Positions 51,749 through 61,682 of a DNA stretch of 64,000 nt are shown here, piece by piece. Under the pieces are notes generated by a model. That model saw nothing but the letters and a program-made list of their open reading frames with translations, did no database searches and was not told the DNA's origin. The DNA comes from Nocardiopsis quinghaiensis (GTDB taxonomy: Bacteria; Actinomycetota; Actinomycetes; Streptosporangiales; Streptosporangiaceae). The position numbers and the translations under genes were made by a program. The stretch spans positions 1-64,000 of the forward strand of contig NZ_VWVU01000008.1 in NCBI RefSeq assembly GCF_008638365.1, written 5' to 3'. Numbering within the stretch: the first letter of the stretch is position 1; each line of letters opens with the position of its first letter.

Positions 51749-52303
51749 ATGCCCGACGACACCGTGACCGTGGACGACGCTCCGAGTCCGGAGTTCCTCC
51801 AGGCCTACATCCGCGACATCCCGGACTTCCCGCACCCCGGCATCCTGTTCAAGGACATCACGCCACTGCTCAACCACCGGGAGGCCTTCGCCGCCGCCGT
51901 GAACGGCCTCGCCGCGCCCTTCCGCGGCGCCGGGGTGGACCACGTGGTCGGCCTGGAGGCGCGCGGGTTCATCTTCGGGGCCCCGGTCGCCATGGCGCTG
52001 GGCGCCGGTTTCGTTCCCGTGCGCAAAGCCGGGAAACTGCCCGCGAACACCATCGGTCAGGCCTATGATCTGGAGTACGGCACCGCGACCGTCGAGATCC
52101 ACGCCGACGCCGTCACCCCGGGCAGCCGTGTGCTGATCGTCGACGACGTGCTCGCCACCGGCGGCACCGGCAGAGCCGCGGTGGACCTGATCCGCAGAGC
52201 GGGTGGTACGGTCGTGGGATTCTCCGTCCTGATGGAGCTCTCCGCGCTCCGGGGGCACGAGAAGATGCCCGACGTGGAGCTGCACACCCTCCTTTCGGTC
52301 TGA
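51749..52303 (+). CDS. apt: Adenine phosphoribosyltransferase
   Basis: Apt salvages adenine to AMP with PRPP. The 184-residue product has FPHPGILFKDITPLL, EARGFIFGAPVA, RKAGKLPANT and the PRPP loop VLIVDDVLATGGTG. ATG 51749 is the first start; the N-terminal 15 residues are loosely conserved. It precedes relA as in other actinomycetes. A terminator hairpin follows at 52381-52405. Confidence 0.96.
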   Translation: MPDDTVTVDDAPSPEFLQAYIRDIPDFPHPGILFKDITPLLNHREAFAAAVNGLAAPFRGAGVDHVVGLEARGFIFGAPVAMALGAGFVPVRKAGKLPANTIGQAYDLEYGTATVEIHADAVTPGSRVLIVDDVLATGGTGRAAVDLIRRAGGTVVGFSVLMELSALRGHEKMPDVELHTLLSV

Positions 52304-52380
52304 CCCCGCCAACCCGAGCCACGAGCGGCGCCCCTCCCGCAGGGGAATGCGCGACGGTTCGTCATCGTTGACATACTCCA

Positions 52381-52405
52381 CCACCAGGAGTGACGCTCCT
52401 GGTGG
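52381..52405 (+). terminator. Terminator hairpin after apt
   Basis: CCACCAGGAG and CTCCTGGTGG make a perfect 10-bp stem with a 5-nt loop, 77 bp after apt. The preceding TTGACA (52369) is probably chance. The rest of the 52304-52610 gap carries the relA promoter and leader; no other feature is recognised. Confidence 0.75.
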
Positions 52406-52610
52406 CCTGTGTCACACCCGCCGGTCGCGGCGGACGCGGGGAAGGCCCGGACCGTTTCCCCGTACCCGTGGGAACGGTCCCCCTAGACTGGTGGGAGAGG
52501 TACCGCGGCGGCCACGTCACGACTGGCCCTGATGACACGCACGTGCACCGGTGGAGCCGGGCGGCGCCGACGGCGCCCGCGCGACCCGGGCGGATCCGCG
52601 GGAGGTAGGC

Positions 52611-55076
<2,466 letters not shown>

Positions 55077-55080
55077 CTCC

Positions 55081-55111
55081 GGGCTCCGGACGTCCTGGGT
55101 GCCCGGAGCCC
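55081..55111. terminator. Hairpin between convergent relA and the nitroreductase-like gene
   Basis: GGGCTCCGG and CCGGAGCCC form a 9-bp stem, 5 bp after the relA stop and 17 bp from the convergent stop. It can serve both genes. Confidence 0.65.
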
Positions 55112-55127
55112 GTGCGGACCCCTCCGG

Positions 55128-55595
55128 TCAGATGCGGATCGTGGTGGAACGCACGATCTCGAAGACCGGGTGGCGCTCGGCCTCGGCGACGAACGCCTCG
55201 TCCGGTGCGTCCGGCGGGGTCTCGAAGTACAGCCCCACCACGGCGGCCCGCGGGTGGTTCAGGTACTCCTTCAACAGCGGGGCGGACTCCTCGGCGCCCA
55301 GTTCGCGCACGCTGACCAGTTCGATCCAGCCCCCCTGGCGCAGCGTCGCGAAACCGTCCCCGCGCAGGTTGCGGACCCAGTCGGCCTCCCCGTAGGGGGA
55401 GACCAGGAACCGGCCGCGGTCGCTGTCCAGCACACTGAGCGGGATGGTGCGCAGGAAGCCCGTCTTGCGCCCACGCGTGGTGAGCAGGTGCAACTCGGGC
55501 AGGCACACCCCGTACTTGACGAAGCCGCTGACGCAGGCGTTGACCGTCCGCCGCAACCGCGTCATCTCGAACCGCTTCGTCGGTTCGTTCCCCAT
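55128..55595 (-). CDS. Deazaflavin (F420)-dependent nitroreductase-family protein
   Basis: The 155-residue product matches the Ddn family of F420-dependent reductases, with LTTRGRKTGFLRTIPLSV (the F420 phosphate site), YGEADWVRNLRGDG and RHPVFEIVRSTT. ATG 55595 follows GAGGGAG. These enzymes reduce quinones or enones with F420H2. It follows the glutaryl-CoA dehydrogenase gene on the same strand after 115 bp and may or may not be co-transcribed. Confidence 0.88.
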   Translation of the reverse strand: MGNEPTKRFEMTRLRRTVNACVSGFVKYGVCLPELHLLTTRGRKTGFLRTIPLSVLDSDRGRFLVSPYGEADWVRNLRGDGFATLRQGGWIELVSVRELGAEESAPLLKEYLNHPRAAVVGLYFETPPDAPDEAFVAEAERHPVFEIVRSTTIRI

Positions 55596-55710
55596 CTCGG
55601 CAACTCCCTCGCTCGGATGCTCCCCATTCTGGCGGTTGTGCGCGGCCGACGACACCGGGGAGCGGGGAACGCGCCCGCGCGCCCCCTCGCGGCCTTCCTA
55701 CCCCGGCCCT

Positions 55711-56901
55711 CTAGCGGAACGCGGAGACCCCCGTCACGGCCTGGCCGATGCTGAGCGCGTGGATCTCCTCGGTGCCCTCGTAGGTGGCGACCGTCTCCAG
55801 GTTCATCATGTGCCGCATCACCGGGTACTCCAGGGTGATGCCGTTGGCGCCGTGCACCGAACGCGCGGCCCCGGCCACCCGCTGGGCGGCGGCCACGCAC
55901 GAGAACTTGCCGAAGCTCACGTGGTTGTGGTGGCAGTTCCCCTCGTCCTTCAGGCGGCCGATCCGCAGCGCCGTCATGCTGGCGTGGTTGACGTCCACCA
56001 CCATGTCGGCGAGTTTGCGCTGGGTGAGCTGGAACCCGGCGATGGGCCGGCCGAACTGCTCGCGGCTCAGCGCGTACTCCAGTGCCGCCTCGTAGCAGGC
56101 GCGGGCGGCACCGGCCGCGCCCCACACGATGCCGTAGCGGGCCTCGTTCAGGCACGACAGCGGCGAGCCCAGCCCCCGGGACAGGGGCAGCAGCGCGTCG
56201 GCGGGCAGCCGCACGTCCTCCAGCACCAGCTCGGAGGTGATGGACGCGCGCAGCGACAGCTTCCTGTGGATGGTGTTGGCCGAGAACCCCGGGGTCCCGG
56301 TGGGCACCACGAATCCGCGGACCCCCTCGTCGGTGACGGCCCAGACCACCGCCACGTCGGCCACCGAGCCGTTGGTGATCCACATCTTGGTGCCGTTGAG
56401 CACCCAGTCCGACCCGTCCCTGCGGGCGCGGGTGCGCATGGAGCCCGGGTCGGAGCCGGAGTCGGGCTCGGTCAGGCCGAAGCACCCGATCGCCTCACCC
56501 GCGGCCATCCTCGGCAGCCACGCGTTCTTCTGCTCCTCGGAGCCGAACTTGTGGAGGGCCGCCATCGCCAGCGAGCCCTGCACCGACACGAAGCTGCGCA
56601 GGCCCGAGTCGACGGCCTCCAGCTCACGGCAGGCCAGGCCGTAGGCGACCGCGCTGGATCCGCCGCAGCCGTACCCCTCCAGGTGCATGCCCAGCACGCC
56701 GAGGTCGCCGAAGGCCCTGGCCAGCCCGCGCGGGTCGGGCAGGGTGCCCGCGTCGAACCAGTCGGCCACGTTCGGCAGCAGCTCGTGCTCGGCGAAGCCG
56801 CGCACGGCGTCGCGGACGTCCCGCTCGGTGTCGGACAGCTCGGCGTCCACGGCCAGGAAGTCGCGCGGGTCCGGGGCGGCGGGCTTGCGGGGGTCGCTCA
56901 T
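55711..56901 (-). CDS. gcdH: Glutaryl-CoA dehydrogenase (acyl-CoA dehydrogenase family)
   Basis: The enzyme oxidises and decarboxylates glutaryl-CoA to crotonyl-CoA. The 396-residue product has CFGLTEPDSGSDPGSM, LNGTKMWITNGS, and at the end MMNLETVATYEGTEEIHAL, where the catalytic Glu lies in YEGT as in GCDH. SIGQAVTGVSAFR is also GCDH-like. ATG 56901 is the first start. The upstream CoA-transferase gene (95 bp) supports a glutarate degradation module, as in human SUGCT with GCDH. Confidence 0.88.
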   Translation of the reverse strand: MSDPRKPAAPDPRDFLAVDAELSDTERDVRDAVRGFAEHELLPNVADWFDAGTLPDPRGLARAFGDLGVLGMHLEGYGCGGSSAVAYGLACRELEAVDSGLRSFVSVQGSLAMAALHKFGSEEQKNAWLPRMAAGEAIGCFGLTEPDSGSDPGSMRTRARRDGSDWVLNGTKMWITNGSVADVAVVWAVTDEGVRGFVVPTGTPGFSANTIHRKLSLRASITSELVLEDVRLPADALLPLSRGLGSPLSCLNEARYGIVWGAAGAARACYEAALEYALSREQFGRPIAGFQLTQRKLADMVVDVNHASMTALRIGRLKDEGNCHHNHVSFGKFSCVAAAQRVAGAARSVHGANGITLEYPVMRHMMNLETVATYEGTEEIHALSIGQAVTGVSAFR

Positions 56902-56995
56902 GGTGGTGTCCCTTCGTGGTGCGTTCGGCCCGTGGGGCCGGCGGTGAGGCGGATTCGGGGTTCTCGTGTCGTGCGGTCGTGCGGACGGTCCCGGT

Positions 56996-58285
56996 TCAGG
57001 GGAGATCGGACTGCTGGACGGCGCCGCGCCCGACCATCCCGTCCACGGTCGCCCCGTCCACGCCCAGCTCGGTGAGGACCTGCCGGGAGTGCTGGCCCAG
57101 CAGCGGCGGCGCGGTGAGCGGCGGAGGGCTGTTCTCCAGCCGGAACCCCGCGCGGACCTGTTCGACCAGCCCGGCGGTGGGGTGCTCCACGGAGCGAAGG
57201 ACGTCGTCGCCGCTGGCGTCGGCGGTGCGCAGCGCGTCCAGCACCCCGCGCACCCGTCCCACCGGTACCCCGGCCTCCACCAGGACCTCCATCCAGTGGT
57301 CGGCGGACCGGGTGCGCAGGGTCGCCGACAGCTCCGCGACCAGCTCCTCCCGGTGCGCGACCCGTTCCGGGTTGGTGGCGTAGCGGGGGTCCCCGCCCAG
57401 GTCGGGGCGGTCCAGGGCCGCGCACAGCCGCTGGTACAGGGCGTCGTTCCCGGCGGCGACGACGATCTCCGCGTCCGCCGTGGGAAAGGTCTGGTAGGGC
57501 ACGATCGTGGTGTGCGCGTTGCCGACCCGGGCGGGTTCCGTCCCCGTCACCAGTGCCTGCTGGGTGAGGTTGACCAGTCCGGACAGGGTGGAGTTGATCA
57601 GCGACACGCTGACGTTCTCGCCCCTGCCGGTCACGCGGGCCCGCATGAGCGCGCCGAGGACGCCCACGGCCGCGTTCAGCCCGGTGAGCACGTCGGTCAG
57701 GGCCACGCCCACCTTGCTCGCCGGCCCCTCGGCCGGTCCGGTGGTGGCCATCAGGCCGCTCTCGGCCTGCACCACGATGTCGAAACCGGGGCGCGTGCTC
57801 GGCTCGTGCTCGGGCCCGAACCCGCTCACCGAGCAGTACACGACGGCCGGGTTGCGGGCGCTGACCGCCTCGTAGCCGAGCCCGAGCCGGTCGATCACCC
57901 CCGGCCGGAAGTTCTGGATCACCACGTCGGAGGCCGCGCACAGATCCTGTACGGCGGCCAGGCCCTCGGGGTCCTTCAGGTCCACGGCCAGGCTGCGCTT
58001 GTTGCGGTTCACCGACAGGAAGTAGGCGGCCTCTCCCGGGCCGCGCCCGCCGGAACCGGGTCCGCCGGGAGAGGCCTCCGGGGCCCCGGCCCACGGCGGC
58101 CCCCAGGAGCGGGTGTCGTCACCGCGCCCGGGCTGTTCCACCTTGACGACCTCGGCGCCCATGTCCGCGAGCAGCATGGTGGCGTACGGGCCCGCCAGGA
58201 CCCGGGACAGGTCGGTGACGCGCACCCCCGCCAGCGGCAGCGGAGCGGGGGAGCCGGGTTCGGACTCGGAACGGGTGTCGGTCAC
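56996..58285 (-). CDS. CoA-transferase family III (CaiB/BaiF), probable glutarate CoA-transferase
   Basis: Family III transferases move CoA between acids. The 429-residue product has GVRVTDLSRVLAGPYATMLL at the start, KVEQPGRGDDTR, FLSVNRNKRSLAVDLKDPEG, the Asp region VALTDVLTGLNAA and GNAHTTIVPYQTFPTAD. The last of these resembles succinyl-CoA:glutarate CoA-transferase. It is upstream of gcdH on the same strand, so activation of glutarate to glutaryl-CoA is the likely role. GTG 58285 or a nearby start is possible. It is 7 bp after the DUF3870-like gene. Confidence 0.85.
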   Translation of the reverse strand: MTDTRSESEPGSPAPLPLAGVRVTDLSRVLAGPYATMLLADMGAEVVKVEQPGRGDDTRSWGPPWAGAPEASPGGPGSGGRGPGEAAYFLSVNRNKRSLAVDLKDPEGLAAVQDLCAASDVVIQNFRPGVIDRLGLGYEAVSARNPAVVYCSVSGFGPEHEPSTRPGFDIVVQAESGLMATTGPAEGPASKVGVALTDVLTGLNAAVGVLGALMRARVTGRGENVSVSLINSTLSGLVNLTQQALVTGTEPARVGNAHTTIVPYQTFPTADAEIVVAAGNDALYQRLCAALDRPDLGGDPRYATNPERVAHREELVAELSATLRTRSADHWMEVLVEAGVPVGRVRGVLDALRTADASGDDVLRSVEHPTAGLVEQVRAGFRLENSPPPLTAPPLLGQHSRQVLTELGVDGATVDGMVGRGAVQQSDLP

Positions 58286-58292
58286 GGGGTGC

Positions 58293-58679
58293 TCACTCCT
58301 CGCCGTCGGGGCCGCCGGGCAGCTGGTCGCCCTCCCGCAGCTGGCCGTAGGTCTCCAGGCACCTGCGCAGGGCGGTGGTCAGCGCGGCACCGGACTGGCC
58401 CGCGTACCGCGTCTGTACCCGGCGCACGAGCTCGGCGATGTCCTCGGTCACCGAGGAGCCCTCGACCAGGGCGCGGAAGAAGTCCTTGGCCAGGTCGGTG
58501 AGCAGTGTGGTGTCCGCGGCGACGATGCGGCCGTCCGCGGTGTCCACGGCGAGGACGACGCCGAGGCGCTGGTACTGGGAATGGCTCGCCACGGAGTCGG
58601 GAAGACGGGCGTAGCCGGAGACCAGGACGACCCTGGGATTACGGAAGACCTGCTGAATACGGTCGTTGCCCTGCAACAT
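58293..58679 (-). CDS. DUF3870-like small protein
   Basis: The 128-residue product looks like a DUF3870 domain protein: VVLVSGYARLPDSVASH, LGVVLAVDTADGRIVAADTT and CLETYGQLREGD. ATG 58679 follows GAGAGGTG. It is only 7 bp before the CoA-transferase gene and starts this operon, which suggests a link to acyl-CoA metabolism. I know no function for the family. The N-terminal region is 10-20 residues shorter than an alternate upstream frame. Confidence 0.65.
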   Translation of the reverse strand: MLQGNDRIQQVFRNPRVVLVSGYARLPDSVASHSQYQRLGVVLAVDTADGRIVAADTTLLTDLAKDFFRALVEGSSVTEDIAELVRRVQTRYAGQSGAALTTALRRCLETYGQLREGDQLPGGPDGEE

Positions 58680-58890
58680 GCACACCTCTCGCTCGCGGGC
58701 ACGCGAAAACTCCAACGCTCTGGAGTCTCGCGCCTGGAGGGCGGCCGGGGAGAACCGGACACCCGCGGCGTGAGGGCAGGCAGTGACAAGTATGTCCCCA
58801 CCGCGTTCGCGGCTGTCAAGCGGGGCGGTGGTTCGGGCCACACGTCCTCGCACCGTCCACCGAGGGACGGCTGTGTTAACCTGCGTCGCA

Positions 58891-59005
58891 GGTCACGAGT
58901 GCCAGCGCCAAGCCCCGGCTCGCTGGCCGGCAACCCTCCTTCCGCGGTGGGGTGCCCCGGGTGAGGACCAGGTCCCGACACGACCGTGTCGGACAAGCGC
59001 GGACC
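58891..59005 (+). promoter_or_regulatory. SAM-IV riboswitch
   Basis: The conserved actinomycete SAM-IV core is present. GGTCACGAGTGCCAGC opens the element, then CAAGCCCCGGCT and the GCTGGCCGGCAACCCTCC segment, and GCGGTGGGGTGCCCCGGGTG closes the core. A CCGACAC/GTGTCGG hairpin follows at 58974-58992. It senses S-adenosylmethionine and represses the downstream sulfur gene when SAM is plentiful. Outer limits are approximate. Confidence 0.93.
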
Positions 59006-59023
59006 CCGAGGCGTCGCCGTGAC

Positions 59024-59062
59024 GGCACCCCCGTGGGTCCCACGACCCACAGGCGAGGTGCC
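59024..59062 (+). promoter_or_regulatory. Candidate ribosome-site-sequestering hairpin of the SAM-IV switch
   Basis: GGCACC (59024-59029) pairs with GGTGCC (59057-59062) and GTGGGTC pairs with GACCCAC (59033-59050). The outer strand includes part of the GAGGTG ribosome site before the ATG at 59065. This fits translational control by the riboswitch; a terminator is less likely because no T-tract follows. Confidence 0.55.
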
Positions 59063-59064
59063 CC

Positions 59065-60420
59065 ATGACCACCGTCAGTTCCATCCACACCGCCCGTTCC
59101 GCCCGTTCGGCGCGTTCGTCCGACACCGACCGGTGCACGGTCGTCGCCTCCGAGGAGGGCGTCCCCCTGGCCACCGGTGAGCGGGTCGAGTACGCCAACT
59201 TCGACTACGCGGCCAGCGCCCCCTGCCTGACCCCGGCGGCCGAGGCCCTGTCCGAGGCGCTGCCCCACTACGCCAGCGTGCACCGCGGCGCGGGCCACCA
59301 CTCCCAGGTCAGCACCGACGCCTACGAGCGCGCACGCCGCAGCGTGGCCCGCTTCGTGGGCACCCGCTCCCGGCCCGCGGACGCCGTGGTGTTCGTGCGC
59401 GGAACCACCGACGCCCTCAACCTGCTGGCCCGCTCGGTGCCCGAGGGCTGCACGGTGGTCGTGTTCGCGTCCGAGCACCACGCCGGCCTGCTGCCCTGGA
59501 AGCACCCCGCCGCCCGCGCCGGCCGCGTGGTGTGCCTGCCGCTGCCCGCCACCCCCGAGGCCGCGGTGGAGGCCGCCCGCGCCGCGCTGCGCGAGGCACC
59601 CGAGGGACCCCGACTGCTGTGCGTGACCGCCGCCTCCAACGTCACGGGTGAGATCTGGCCGGTGGAGGAGCTGGTGGAGGCGGCGCACGCCGAGGGCGCA
59701 CGCGTGGTCGTGGACGCCGCCCAGTACGTGCCCCACCTGCCCTTCAGCCTGGAGGAGTCCGGCGCCGACTACGTCGCCCTGTCCGCCCACAAGCTCTACG
59801 CCCCCTTCGGCTCCGGTGCGCTGGCCGGACGCGCCGACTGGCTGCGCGAGGCCGCCCCCTACCTGTCCGGGGGCGGCGCCACCCGGCTGGTCACCGAGCA
59901 CGAGGTGGTGTGGAACGACCTGCCCGCGCGGCACGAGGCGGGCAGCCCCAACGTGCTGGGCGCCGTGGCGCTGGCCGCCGCCTGCGACACCCTCACCCCC
60001 GACACGCAGGGGCTGCTGCACATCCGCGAGTCGGTGCTGCTGGAGCGGTTGCGCGCGGGGCTGGCCGGGACCGACGGTGTCACCGAGCTGGCCCTGTGGG
60101 GCGAGGAGCACCCCCGGGTGGGCATCGTGTCGTTCACCGTGGACGGCCTGCCCGCCGACCTGCTGGCCGCCGTCCTGTCCGCCGAGTACGGGATCGGCGT
60201 GCGCGACGGGCTGTTCTGCGCGCACCCGCTCACCCGCCACCTGCTGCCCCAGGGCCACGACCAGGCGGTGCGGGCGAGCCTGGGCGTGGGCACCACACGG
60301 GAGCACGTGGACCGGCTCGTCGGCGCGGTCGCCGACCTGGTCGCACGCGGGCCGCGCTGGGAGTACGCCGACTGCGACGGTCGCCTGGCCCCGGTGCCCG
60401 GTCCCGACCGGGTGCTCTGA
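59065..60420 (+). CDS. Class V aminotransferase / cysteine-desulfurase-like enzyme under SAM control
   Basis: The 451-residue PLP enzyme has NFDYAASAPCLTPAAE at the start, VDAAQYVPHLPFSL, the PLP lysine in ALSAHKLYAPFGSGAL and GVRDGLFCAHPLTRH. This last segment holds a Cys where SufS/CsdA persulfide cysteines lie (RxGHHCAQP in the family). ATG 59065 follows GAGGTG inside a hairpin. The SAM-IV riboswitch shows that it belongs to methionine/cysteine metabolism. Cysteine desulfuration or a related lyase reaction is likely; the precise reaction is not certain. The first 40 residues are extra. A strong terminator follows. Confidence 0.85.
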   Translation: MTTVSSIHTARSARSARSSDTDRCTVVASEEGVPLATGERVEYANFDYAASAPCLTPAAEALSEALPHYASVHRGAGHHSQVSTDAYERARRSVARFVGTRSRPADAVVFVRGTTDALNLLARSVPEGCTVVVFASEHHAGLLPWKHPAARAGRVVCLPLPATPEAAVEAARAALREAPEGPRLLCVTAASNVTGEIWPVEELVEAAHAEGARVVVDAAQYVPHLPFSLEESGADYVALSAHKLYAPFGSGALAGRADWLREAAPYLSGGGATRLVTEHEVVWNDLPARHEAGSPNVLGAVALAAACDTLTPDTQGLLHIRESVLLERLRAGLAGTDGVTELALWGEEHPRVGIVSFTVDGLPADLLAAVLSAEYGIGVRDGLFCAHPLTRHLLPQGHDQAVRASLGVGTTREHVDRLVGAVADLVARGPRWEYADCDGRLAPVPGPDRVL

Positions 60421-60442
60421 CAAGCTGTTGCGATCCGGGGGA

Positions 60443-60485
60443 GGGGGTCCACCCCGCCGGGCCCCCTGCGGCGGGGTGGACCCCC
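60443..60485 (+). terminator. Strong terminator after the aminotransferase gene
   Basis: GGGGGTCCACCCCGCCG and its exact complement form a 17-bp stem with a 9-nt loop, followed by TTGGG. It lies 23 bp after the stop. Confidence 0.85.
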
Positions 60486-60627
60486 TTGGGTACAGCTGGC
60501 TGTAGTAGGGGCCGGCCAGTACGCGGGATGTTCCGGTGGACCGCCGTTCCGTAGCGTCGGAGGCGACACGGCGGACGATCCGTCGGCCGTGGTCGTCCGC
60601 CCCATCCGACCACCGGGAGCAGGCCCC

Positions 60628-60885
60628 ATGTCCGAAGACCCCTACCGCATCGACGCCGCGCACAGCGAGACACGGCCCTCCCCCTCCGCCCCGGCTCCGC
60701 GGTCCTCGCGCACGCCCGGCCGCAAGGCCCTGCTGGTTCTGCTCGGAGTCCTGTTCGTCGTGCTCGCCGCCGCCAACGCCACCCTGTCCCTGAGCGGTGA
60801 GGAGCTGGTCGGTTCGGCCTTCGGCGTCGCCGCCCTGGTATCGCTGGTCCTCCTGATCGTGTCGGCGCGGAGGGGCGACCGATGA
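60628..60885 (+). CDS. Small two-helix membrane protein at the head of an ABC operon
   Basis: The 85-residue product has two membrane helices (about 34-53, LLVLLGVLFVVLAAANATLS, and about 61-80, FGVAALVSLVLLIVSARR) after a Pro/Ser-rich start. ATG 60628 follows GGGAGCAGGCCCC. The stop overlaps the ABC ATPase start by ATGA, so it is co-translated with the exporter and may be a subunit or regulator of it. I recognise no family. Confidence 0.75.
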   Translation: MSEDPYRIDAAHSETRPSPSAPAPRSSRTPGRKALLVLLGVLFVVLAAANATLSLSGEELVGSAFGVAALVSLVLLIVSARRGDR

Positions 60886-61682
60886 TCCGGACGGGTACGG
60901 CGTCCACCGGACCGGCTCCCGACGCGACCGACACGGGCGGCGACGCCGTGCGGCTCACCGACGTCCACCGCGTCTACTCCGACGGCGAGGGCACGGTCTC
61001 CGCGCTGGCCGGAGTGTCGCTCCGAGCGGCGCGCGGAACGTTCCTCGCCGTCATGGGACCGTCCGGATCGGGCAAGAGCACCCTGCTCAACTGCGCGTCC
61101 GGCATGGACAGGCCCACGTCCGGCTCGGTGGTGGTGGGCGGTACCGACATCGGCGCCCTGCGGGAGCCCCGCCGCACCGAGTTCCGCCGGGAGCGGGTCG
61201 GTTTCGTCTTCCAGTCCTACAACCTGGTGCCCACCCTCACCGCGGAGGAGAACATCACCCTGCCACTGCGCCTGGCGGGACGGGTCCCCGACCAGGACTG
61301 GCTGCGCGGACTCGTCGACCGGATGGGGGTCGGGGAACGGCTGCGCCACCGGCCCACGGAGCTGTCGGGCGGCCAGCAGCAGCGGATCGCGATCGTGCGC
61401 GCCCTGGCCTCGCGCCCCGACATCGTCTTCGCCGACGAACCCACCGGAGCGCTCGACGGCGCGACCGCCGACGGTGTCCTGGGCCTGCTGCGGGAGGTCG
61501 TGGACGACCTCGGGCAGACGGTCGTCATGGTGACCCACGACCCCAAGGCCGCCGCCCGGGCGCACGCCACCGCGGTCATGGCCGACGGTCGCGTCGCCGA
61601 CGTGCTGCGGGAGCCCTCCGCGGTGGACCTGGCCGGATACCTGGCCCTCCTGGAGACGACCGGGGCGGGGGCGGGCCGATGA
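60882..61682 (+). CDS. ABC transporter ATP-binding protein (MacB/LolD type)
   Basis: The 266-residue product has Walker A GPSGSGKST, LSGGQQQR, Walker B IVFADEPTGALDG and VMVTHDPKAAARAH. This is the MacB/LolD/FtsE-like ATPase that partners FtsX-type permeases. A 15-residue non-conserved start precedes it. The stop overlaps the permease ATG by ATGA. The pair may export a peptide, lipid or antibiotic; the substrate is not shown. Confidence 0.95.
   Translation: MIRTGTASTGPAPDATDTGGDAVRLTDVHRVYSDGEGTVSALAGVSLRAARGTFLAVMGPSGSGKSTLLNCASGMDRPTSGSVVVGGTDIGALREPRRTEFRRERVGFVFQSYNLVPTLTAEENITLPLRLAGRVPDQDWLRGLVDRMGVGERLRHRPTELSGGQQQRIAIVRALASRPDIVFADEPTGALDGATADGVLGLLREVVDDLGQTVVMVTHDPKAAARAHATAVMADGRVADVLREPSAVDLAGYLALLETTGAGAGR

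Noticed and set aside
52369..52374. TTGACA promoter before relA
   Set aside because: It is immediately followed by the perfect terminator-like hairpin of apt with no fitting -10, so I do not call it.
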